Below, piece after piece: positions 6,260 to 12,001 of a DNA stretch of 12,001 nucleotides. The position numbers and the translations under genes are program-made. Location of the stretch: NCBI GenBank assembly GCA_937880545.1, contig CALFKA010000240.1, positions 1-12,001 on the forward strand, read 5' to 3'. Position 1 is the first letter of the stretch. Every line of letters begins with the position of its first letter. This DNA comes from an uncultured Clostridia bacterium. GTDB lineage: Bacteria; Bacillota; Clostridia; Peptostreptococcales; Acidaminobacteraceae. A model generated the notes under the pieces. That model saw nothing but the letters and a program-made list of their open reading frames with translations. It had not been told where the DNA came from and searched no databases.

Positions 6260-7048
6260 TTGTTGATTCGCCGAGCTTTGAGACTGTATTTCTATCTTCT
6301 TGCCAGAGGTGTTGTAAGAGAGAGAGAACTTTGTGAGGTGCTCGAGTGTTCTCCGGAGGAGTTGGCGGAGACGGCACGGAGTCTGATAGAGTGTGCCATA
6401 CCACTGCGCACAGAAGATGGCTATTGGCTCGAAGATGACGATGTCTTCACTTTCTTTTTGCGTGAGGAAGAGGCGGACACTTTAAAAGACTTTCAGAAAA
6501 TATTGCGGGAAAAGCATCCGCAACTCAAGCGCAGGCTGAGTGAAATTCTACTCCTACGGGCAGCTGCTGACGATCTCCTTAGAAACCGAGGGGGAAGAGC
6601 CAATTGGCAGAGCGCTCATCAGCTCGATGAACTGCTGGAAAAAGCGGTAGAGGAAGGGTTTTCCCTGATCATCCGCTATGAAGATGAGTCGGGAGAAGAT
6701 GTAAAAGAACTGCACATAGACAATATCCTGCGCACAGAAGATACAGCCGTAATTCTGGCAGAAGATCTATCAGGTACTCCTGTTCGGATTCGGATGAGGG
6801 AGATAGTGGAAGCGTACCGACCCGTTGAAAAAATGAAATGTCAAATCGAGCTGCTGATGAGCGCAGAAGCACTGGCCAAGATAACCCCATATCTCGAAGA
6901 AGAAGCTACGATTACACCCAGAGGCAGAGATGTCCTTCTGGTTTCAAGAGTACATGATCCTGAAGAATTCTTTCACTTTGTACGAAAATATGACCCGCAG
7001 GCACAGATCCTGACTGGAGGAAATTACCATGCTGACGCAGATGCTTGA
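6260..7048 (+). CDS. WYL-domain transcriptional regulator (YafY-like)
   Basis: With the proposed start the protein has 262 residues. A winged helix-turn-helix spans about 4-57 (RALRLYFYLLARG, then ELCEVLECSPEELAETARSL and the wing IPLRTEDGYWL). A WYL-like Sm-fold domain spans about 121-187 (FSLIIRYEDESGE to RIRMREIVEAYRP) and a WCX-like C-terminal domain about 193-255. Such proteins are DNA-binding regulators that sense nucleic-acid or nucleotide ligands where known. The W-Y-L residues themselves are not conserved here (TAVILAED at that strand). No in-frame ATG gives a sensible N-terminus; TTG 6260, 11 nt after AAAGGA, places the helix-turn-helix at the very start as in relatives, and TTG 6263 is the alternative. 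The stop overlaps rnr by 20 bp, so the two are translated from one message. It probably controls its own operon and perhaps the divergent hydrolase. Confidence 0.78.
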   Translation: MLIRRALRLYFYLLARGVVRERELCEVLECSPEELAETARSLIECAIPLRTEDGYWLEDDDVFTFFLREEEADTLKDFQKILREKHPQLKRRLSEILLLRAAADDLLRNRGGRANWQSAHQLDELLEKAVEEGFSLIIRYEDESGEDVKELHIDNILRTEDTAVILAEDLSGTPVRIRMREIVEAYRPVEKMKCQIELLMSAEALAKITPYLEEEATITPRGRDVLLVSRVHDPEEFFHFVRKYDPQAQILTGGNYHADADA

Positions 7049-9128
7049 AGAACTCTTAGAACGAAAACACCGGGCAATGTCCCCGGAAGAACTGAGTAAG
7101 GCATTAAATCTAAAGGAAGAAGAAAAGGCGCAGTTACCCATCGCAATCGCTGAACTGGTCCATAAAGGAGTGATTGAGCGTACAAAAAAAGGCCGTTATC
7201 GACTCCTTGCCGATGAGAAGATCTTTGCCGGTGTGATCCAATTGACGGATCGCAATTTTGGCTTCTTTCTCTTTGATGACCCACAACTGGAAGATGTATT
7301 CATCCATGGATCTGCACTAAATGGCGCGATGAACGGTGACAGGGTCCTTGTCCAGGTAACTCAGCCCAGCGTCGGGGATCAGAAAGCCGAAGGTGTGGTT
7401 CTGAAGGTTTTAGAGCGCCGCACAACGACGGTGATAGGAAAACTGAGCATCAACAAAGCCCACGCTTTTCTACTGCCCTATGACCGGAAAGTACGCACGG
7501 ATATCTATCTTGATATCCGTGACAACCGACTCTCAAAAAGCCATGACGGGATGATCGCCGAAGTGGTCATCACCCGCTGGCCGACAGAAGGGAAGAATCC
7601 GGAAGGTCGCATCATCGAGATCCTCGGGAAAGAAGATGATCCCGGGATGGATGTCGAGATTGTCAAACGCAGTTTCAACCTGCCCTCAGAGTTTCCAGAG
7701 GAGGTACTAGTAGAAGCCGATGGACTCACAGAAGACATGAGCGAGGAAGAGAGGGAAAGCCGCAGAGATCTTCGCGATCTTCTGCTGTTCACCATCGATG
7801 GGCCTGATGCAAAAGATATCGATGACGCCGTCAGCATTGAAGTGAACGGCGACGGCTACAAACTAGGGGTTCATATCGCCGATGTCAGTCACTATGTCAC
7901 GGAGTACAGTGCACTTGATAAAGAGGCTTTTCGAAGAGGCACGAGTGTCTACCTAGTCTCGGATGTCATCCCTATGCTCCCGGAAAAGCTTTCCAATGAC
8001 TTGTGCTCATTGAACCCGGGAGAGGACAAGCGGGCGATGAGTGTATTGATCGAACTGAACAAACAGGGAGAGGTTCTCTCGCATGAGATCGCTCCTTCGA
8101 TCATCCGCAGCTCCCACCGGCTCGTGTACAGCGATGTATCAGATCTCCTGGAAGGCAAGGACGTGCCGGCTCTGAAAGCGGTGGAAGAGCCTCTTAAGGC
8201 AATGGGAGAGCTCTCCCAACTCCTCACCGAGAAGCGGCGTCTGCGAGGGGCGATTGACTTCGGAATTGCCGAGAGCTACTTTGAACTCGATGAAGATGGC
8301 TGGCCGACTGCCATGAAGCTCCGCGAAAGACGACTGGCCGACCGCTTAATTGAAGAGTTCATGATCCTTACCAATGAAGTCGTCAGTGAGCAGTTCTACT
8401 GGCTGGGAGTCCCCTTTTTGTACCGAACCCATGAAAAGCCCAGTGCCGAAAAGTTGATGGAGTTTAATACCTTCATCCACAATTTTGGCTTTCACTTAAA
8501 AGGCAAGATGGAAAATATCCATCCCTCTGCCCTCAACAATCTCATCGATGAGGTGGAGGGCAGTCCGCAGGAGCACCTCATCAACAAGATGATGCTCCGA
8601 AGCCTGAAGCAGGCGAAATATACGAACTACTTTGAGGGGCACTTCGGTCTGGCAAGTACGTACTACTCGCATTTCACTGCCCCTATCCGACGCTATCCGG
8701 ATCTGCAGATCCACCGGATCATCAAAGAGCAGCTCGCAGGAAAGATGAGCAAGCGGAGAAAAGACCACTACGGCTCCATCTTAGAAGCCGTCGCGGAACA
8801 GGCGAATATGACGGAGCGCAGAGCCGATGAAGCGGAGCGCAAAGTAGATGACATCAAGGCATCGCAGTTTATGAGTGACAAGATAGGCGAAGAGTTTGAC
8901 GCAGTCATCTCGGGCCTGACGAATTTTGGCATCTTCGTGGAACTCGACAACAGCGCGGAAGGACTGATTCCGCTCAGTTCGATGGATGAGTTCTTCAAGT
9001 TCGATAAAGAAAAGTATATTCTCACCGGAAGTAATGGATCGAAACTGGAACTCGGACAGGCACTTCGCGTCCGGCTCGTCAGTGTCAATACCCAGCGCGG
9101 CGAGATCAACTTTGAATTGGTGAGGTAG
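7029..9128 (+). CDS. rnr: Ribonuclease R
   Basis: This 3'-5' exoribonuclease of the RNase II/RNB family degrades structured RNA in the cytoplasm and takes part in RNA quality control. The 699 residues show an N-terminal helix-turn-helix (about 1-60), tandem cold-shock domains (about 65-220) and the RNB catalytic domain (about 250-570). The RNB metal-binding aspartates are D257, D263, D265 and D266 in TIDGPDAKDIDDAV, and the motif HFTAPIRRYPDLQIHR spans 548-563. A C-terminal S1 domain (about 618-699) contains GEEFDAVISGLTNFGIFVEL. It lacks the lysine-rich tail of the E. coli enzyme, as many Bacillota versions do. GGAGG lies 8 nt before ATG 7029, inside the end of the WYL gene. In many Bacillota rnr sits beside secG and smpB; here it is paired with a WYL regulator upstream and a HAD phosphatase 3 nt downstream. 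Confidence 0.96.
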   Translation: MLTQMLEELLERKHRAMSPEELSKALNLKEEEKAQLPIAIAELVHKGVIERTKKGRYRLLADEKIFAGVIQLTDRNFGFFLFDDPQLEDVFIHGSALNGAMNGDRVLVQVTQPSVGDQKAEGVVLKVLERRTTTVIGKLSINKAHAFLLPYDRKVRTDIYLDIRDNRLSKSHDGMIAEVVITRWPTEGKNPEGRIIEILGKEDDPGMDVEIVKRSFNLPSEFPEEVLVEADGLTEDMSEEERESRRDLRDLLLFTIDGPDAKDIDDAVSIEVNGDGYKLGVHIADVSHYVTEYSALDKEAFRRGTSVYLVSDVIPMLPEKLSNDLCSLNPGEDKRAMSVLIELNKQGEVLSHEIAPSIIRSSHRLVYSDVSDLLEGKDVPALKAVEEPLKAMGELSQLLTEKRRLRGAIDFGIAESYFELDEDGWPTAMKLRERRLADRLIEEFMILTNEVVSEQFYWLGVPFLYRTHEKPSAEKLMEFNTFIHNFGFHLKGKMENIHPSALNNLIDEVEGSPQEHLINKMMLRSLKQAKYTNYFEGHFGLASTYYSHFTAPIRRYPDLQIHRIIKEQLAGKMSKRRKDHYGSILEAVAEQANMTERRADEAERKVDDIKASQFMSDKIGEEFDAVISGLTNFGIFVELDNSAEGLIPLSSMDEFFKFDKEKYILTGSNGSKLELGQALRVRLVSVNTQRGEINFELVR

Positions 9129-9131
9129 GAA

Positions 9132-9929
9132 ATGAAACTACTCGTCGCCGACCTGGACGGGACTCTGTTGAACAAAGAAAAAAAGATTACGCCCGGCGTG
9201 AAGAGGGCGATTGAGAGGTGGAGAGAGGCGGGACATGCCTTCGTCATCTCTACCGGAAGGCTTTACCCTTCCGCTGCATACTACCGGGATGAGCTGGCTA
9301 TGCAGCCGGAGCTTGTCTGCTGCTCAGGTGCGGTTATCTATCGAGGTGACGATGTACTTGCAGAGCATGCGATGGAACCTCTGCTGGCAGAGAGGCTCTG
9401 GCATGTCTGCGAGCGCCGTGGGGTATATGCTCAGTATTACAGTTACAATCACCTGATTGCCAATCAGGACGGTGACTTCATGAAAGGCTATCGGCACAGT
9501 AATTCCGTGCGTCCTCTCTCGCGTCAAGTGCAGCTTGAGGTAAGAGAACACTTCCGGGTGGAAGAGCCAATCCACAAACTCTCTTTTGTCACTTGGGACC
9601 CGGAGGAGGCAAAGCAGATCCTTGCTGACATGAATCCTCTCCAAGACGTACATGTCTTTCGATCTCTTGAACATCTGTATGACATCATTAGCGACGAGAG
9701 TTCAAAGGGGATATCAGCCAAATTCCTGAAAAAGAAGTTGGGCGCTGCTAAACTCTACGGGATCGGGGACAATGAAAACGATGTCGATCTTCTGCAACTG
9801 GCGGACCACTCAGCCTGTATGGCGAGCGCTCCCGAGGGAGTACAGCCTGCGGCGGATGTCATCGTACCGGATGCGCAAGAAGATGGAGTAGCGGTCTATA
9901 TCGACGCTATCTTACAGGGTTATTACTAG
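9132..9929 (+). CDS. Cof-type HAD phosphatase (subfamily IIB)
   Basis: This 265-residue cytoplasmic hydrolase has all four HAD motifs. DLDGT holds nucleophile D7 and acid/base D9, ISTGR holds S40/T41, K192 is in SSKGISAKFL, and GIGDNENDVDLL carries the metal-binding D213 and D217. The type IIB cap lies between motifs II and III. Members dephosphorylate sugar phosphates, flavin or pyridoxal phosphates, or other small metabolites, often with loose specificity, so the substrate cannot be named. The start follows the rnr stop by 3 nt, with GAGG spaced 6 nt, so it is part of the rnr operon. Confidence 0.93.
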   Translation: MKLLVADLDGTLLNKEKKITPGVKRAIERWREAGHAFVISTGRLYPSAAYYRDELAMQPELVCCSGAVIYRGDDVLAEHAMEPLLAERLWHVCERRGVYAQYYSYNHLIANQDGDFMKGYRHSNSVRPLSRQVQLEVREHFRVEEPIHKLSFVTWDPEEAKQILADMNPLQDVHVFRSLEHLYDIISDESSKGISAKFLKKKLGAAKLYGIGDNENDVDLLQLADHSACMASAPEGVQPAADVIVPDAQEDGVAVYIDAILQGYY

Positions 9930-9958
9930 GCATTGAGTGTTGGAAAGAAAGGAAAAAC

Positions 9959-10345
9959 ATGAACATCATCTATGAAAAGGAAACATCGAAAGGTTTTGAA
10001 GAAGCTATTGAGAGCATCAAAGAGGAATTGAAAGAAAGAAACTTTGGCGTTCTCTGGCAGTTTGATATGAAGGGAAAGCTTCAGGAGCATAACCTTGAGC
10101 TAAACGGACATGCCGTTATTTTAGAGGTCTGTAATCCTCAACAAGCACAGAAGGTCCTCAACCAGAGCTTCTCAGTTGGCTACTTCTTACCGTGCAAAAT
10201 CGCTGTCTTTGAACGAGAAGGTCGCACGACCGTAGGCACCGTCTTGCCGTCTGAGTTGATCGGCCAGATGCCGGGTCTTGATCTTAAAGATGTCGCCCAA
10301 GAAGTAGAACAAGTACTGCGCGAGAGCATAGACGCTGCCGTATAA
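9959..10345 (+). CDS. DUF302 family protein
   Basis: The 128 residues match the DUF302 pattern: an N-terminal segment predicting a helix (SKGFEEAIESIKEELKERNFGVL), a strand, then the characteristic ILEVCNPQQAQKVL (C58, N59, P60), a further strand with FLPCKIAVFE, and a C-terminal helix. The family is small, cytoplasmic in this form (no signal peptide), and has no generally agreed function. AGAAAGGA lies a few nt before ATG 9959. The gap to the phosphatase gene is 29 bp and contains no terminator, so it is the last gene of the WYL-rnr operon. A strong terminator follows. Confidence 0.85.
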   Translation: MNIIYEKETSKGFEEAIESIKEELKERNFGVLWQFDMKGKLQEHNLELNGHAVILEVCNPQQAQKVLNQSFSVGYFLPCKIAVFEREGRTTVGTVLPSELIGQMPGLDLKDVAQEVEQVLRESIDAAV

Positions 10346-10356
10346 TATCGAAAGCA

Positions 10357-10393
10357 AAGAGTAGCCGCCTCCTTGATTGGAAGCGGCTCTTTT
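10357..10393. terminator. Rho-independent terminator after the rnr operon, shared with the convergent CNNM gene
   Basis: A long hairpin pairs AGCCGC (10363-10368) with GCGGCT (10383-10388). It is extended inward by TCC/GGA across one mismatch and outward by AAGAG/CTCTT-type pairs across a bulged T, around the loop TTGATT. On the plus strand the stem ends in CTTTT. On the minus strand it is followed by a T-rich stretch, so it can also end the CNNM transcript that stops at 10423. Confidence 0.85.
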
Positions 10394-10422
10394 ACTTATG
10401 GTTGAGATAACAGACGGCCTAG

Positions 10423-11748
10423 TTAGAACTTGTCGAAATCAATTCCAGGCAGGGGAGTTACTTTGGGGAGCCGACGCACTTGCACCCAGTCGATACCCTT
10501 TTGATCCGCTTCTTCGATCGTGATCTCAAAACCTTCATGGACAAAAATGCGGCCCTTTTCCAGTGCTTCCGTCCCGTGATGGTACAGTAGATAGCCCGAA
10601 AGCGTCGTAATCTCCTTATCTTCCAGTTCCCAGCCGAGTTTTGTATGAATGTCGTGCAGGGAGATGAGACCGTTGATGCGCCACCCGGTGGCTGTTTTTT
10701 CAATCTCCTTTTGCACCGTGTCGAACTCGTCGTCGATCTCTCCTACGATCTCCTCTAAAATCTCTTCAATCGCAAGAATCCCGGAGAATGTGCCATATTC
10801 GTCGATGACGATCCCCAGATGAACCTTCTCACGCTGGAAGTCTCTTAAAATGTCGTCAAGATAGCGGTTCTCAAGGACAAAAAAAGGCTTGCGGATTAGT
10901 TGGCGGATATCGATCTCCCCTTCTTCTTTGTGGAGAAAGGCGAGGATATCTTTCATATATAGCACACCTATGATGTGATCTCTGTCCTCTTCATAGACAG
11001 GGAAACGGGAGAATCCCGAGTCAATCATTTCGGAGAAGATTTCTCCGTCAAATCCGTCCACATCAATGGAGAAGACGCGGCTTGAAGGGGTCATGACCTG
11101 ACGGGCTTCGGTTTCCCTCAGCTCAATGACACGGCTGAGGAGAAGCTCTTCATTGTGATCAATACTGCCCTGTTCGAAACTCACCCGGAATAGGCGCAGG
11201 ATCTCCTCCCGGGAGATCATCTCCTGCTCGGCTTCATCCTTAATCCCGAGAAGTCTCAGGACGAGGGCAGTGCTGACGGATAGGAGGCGCACAAAGGGTT
11301 TTGCCAAGAGGCTGACGATATCAATCGGACGAGCAACGGCAAGAGCGAGTTTTTCTTTGTAGGTAAGTGCTATGCGTTTGGGGACGAGTTCTCCAAAGAC
11401 AAGGGTCACATAGGAGAGCAGGATGGTCACCAGTCCAAAGGCGACCTGTTTGGCGTAAGGGATTTTAATGGCTGTCAGCATCTTTGCAACAGGTTCTGAG
11501 AAGTTTTGTGCGGCAGAGGCCGAAGCAAAGAATCCCGCCAAGGTGATGCCGACCTGGATCGTCGAGAGCAGACGATTGGGTTCTTGCGTCATGCGGATCA
11601 GCGCCTTGGAAGCGGGTGTTTTTTTCTCTTTAATCTTTCGCAGATGAGCAGGGGAGAGGGATATAATCGCAATTTCCGAAGCGGCAAAAAAGGCGTTGAC
11701 AAGCATCAACACCAACAAAATCAATAGTTTTACAGGAGCGTCGGACAT
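10423..11748 (-). CDS. CNNM/CorC-family membrane protein with CBS pair (hemolysin C-like)
   Basis: The 441 residues contain a DUF21/CNNM membrane domain (hydrophobic segments about 6-30, 60-80, 100-122, 140-168, with the conserved LVFGELVPKRIAL at 116-128). A CBS pair follows (about 215-335, including SRFPVYEEDRDHIIGVLYMKD and HLGIVIDEYGTFSGILAIEE), then a C-terminal CorC/HlyC domain (about 350-430). Family members are linked to Mg2+ efflux or divalent-metal resistance, with ATP-Mg sensed by the CBS module; the old hemolysin name is misleading. I start it at ATG 11748 because AAAGGA is 6 nt upstream, the first membrane helix then begins at residue 6, and a promoter lies just before it. The open frame continues to 11889, but that part runs through the promoter. 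It is a single gene between convergent and divergent neighbours. Confidence 0.93.
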   Translation of the reverse strand: MSDAPVKLLILLVLMLVNAFFAASEIAIISLSPAHLRKIKEKKTPASKALIRMTQEPNRLLSTIQVGITLAGFFASASAAQNFSEPVAKMLTAIKIPYAKQVAFGLVTILLSYVTLVFGELVPKRIALTYKEKLALAVARPIDIVSLLAKPFVRLLSVSTALVLRLLGIKDEAEQEMISREEILRLFRVSFEQGSIDHNEELLLSRVIELRETEARQVMTPSSRVFSIDVDGFDGEIFSEMIDSGFSRFPVYEEDRDHIIGVLYMKDILAFLHKEEGEIDIRQLIRKPFFVLENRYLDDILRDFQREKVHLGIVIDEYGTFSGILAIEEILEEIVGEIDDEFDTVQKEIEKTATGWRINGLISLHDIHTKLGWELEDKEITTLSGYLLYHHGTEALEKGRIFVHEGFEITIEEADQKGIDWVQVRRLPKVTPLPGIDFDKF

Positions 11749-11773
11749 GAGAGTTCCTTTCGGCTTTTGACCT

Positions 11774-11782
11774 ATTATATCA
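11774..11782 (-). promoter_or_regulatory. Extended -10 promoter of the CNNM gene
   Basis: On the minus strand TGATATAAT gives a consensus -10 (TATAAT at 11774-11779) with the TG extension. The predicted start near 11767 leaves a leader of about 19 nt carrying the AAAGGA ribosome site. The -35 region is weak. Confidence 0.65.
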
Positions 11783-11948
11783 CAGGCGGGAAGAGTGACG
11801 GTGTACATCTTTCCGGCAACTCGCAACACAGAAATGAGTATAAAGTCACCAACATTAATTGTTTCAGGCAATAGATAAGACAAAATCACTATTTACTCTT
11901 CGGACGTGTTCGGGTATTCCATACACACAATAATAAAGGAGGTGTACT

Positions 11949-12001
11949 ATGACTTTCAAAGGAAAAACATCTCTTGTTACCTACCACTACGTCGATAATA
12001 G
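11949..12001 (+). CDS. 5' start of an unidentified plus-strand gene (partial)
   Basis: ATG 11949 follows a near-consensus AAAGGAGGT (11935-11943) by 5 nt and stays open to the window edge, giving MTFKGKTSLVTYHYVDN. The ribosome site is among the strongest in the window, so this is almost certainly a real gene start. Seventeen residues are too few to name a family. It is divergent from the CNNM gene; a short inverted repeat, GTAT-TCC-ATAC (11914-11924), lies between them, and no clear promoter was found. Confidence 0.7.
   Translation, partial: MTFKGKTSLVTYHYVDN

Noticed and set aside
6100..6336. Possible 78-codon plus-strand ORF starting with GTG in the leader
   Set aside because: It starts before the predicted transcription start, has no ribosome site of its own, and shows no recognisable domain. 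Only its last part, from ATG 6253, is kept as an upstream-ORF observation.
11749..11889. N-terminal extension of the CNNM protein by 47 residues
   Set aside because: It would be read through the consensus -10 and ribosome site. The family begins with the membrane helix that follows ATG 11748.
11865..11930. Promoter or operator for the gene starting at 11949
   Set aside because: TTTACT (11892-11897) and TATTCC (11915-11920) are 17 bp apart but match consensus poorly. The palindrome GTAT-TCC-ATAC is short enough to be chance.
1..12001. Defence island, prophage, toxin-antitoxin pair, CRISPR array or insertion sequence
   Set aside because: No repeat arrays, transposase, integrase or toxin-like pairs were seen on either strand. 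The WYL gene, though common in defence islands, sits with rnr and housekeeping genes here.

Overview
This 12 kb window looks like ordinary chromosome from an anaerobic Bacillota (Firmicutes) bacterium. The ribosome binding sites are strong and Gram-positive in type (AAGGAG, AAAGGAGG), base composition is near balanced, intergenic gaps are short with stem-loop terminators, and there is a ferredoxin-type 2-oxoacid oxidoreductase of the kind found in fermenting anaerobes. I cannot place the organism below phylum from sequence alone. I see no transposase, integrase, phage gene, CRISPR array, tRNA or rRNA.

Layout from left to right. (1) Positions 1-99 hold the 3' end of an unidentified plus-strand gene, followed by a bidirectional terminator (108-149). 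(2) A minus-strand two-gene operon encodes a 2-oxoacid:ferredoxin oxidoreductase: a fused gamma-alpha subunit (1000-2631) and a beta subunit (170-1003), joined by an ATGA overlap. (3) Divergent from it is a plus-strand group: a small lipoprotein (2705-3115), an OsmC-family protein (3126-3515) and a universal stress protein (3586-4026). This reads as a stress or redox-hygiene cluster. (4) A minus-strand secreted serine beta-lactamase-fold hydrolase with a C-terminal membrane module follows (4108-5862). (5) A 397-bp divergent regulatory region (5863-6259) separates it from a plus-strand operon: a WYL-domain regulator (6260-7048), RNase R (7029-9128), a Cof-type HAD phosphatase (9132-9929) and a DUF302 protein (9959-10345), closed by a good terminator. 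(6) A minus-strand CNNM/CorC-family CBS transporter (10423-11748) has a clear extended -10 promoter. (7) The first 17 codons of another plus-strand gene start at 11949.

The most interesting non-coding signal is in region (5). Two near-identical 15-bp operator-like sequences (14 of 15 bases matching) lie 110 bp apart, each about 47-63 bp upstream of one of the two predicted divergent transcription starts. A WYL regulator encoded next door is the obvious candidate to bind them, so the hydrolase and the RNase R operon may be co-regulated. The regulator itself overlaps rnr by 20 bp, appears to start with TTG, and has lost the W-Y-L residues that name its domain. Other points are a missing cluster cysteine in the oxidoreductase beta subunit, a four-codon leader ORF overlapping the lipoprotein start, and a degenerate nucleotide-binding motif in the stress protein. 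I found no convincing evidence for a wholly new multi-gene system.
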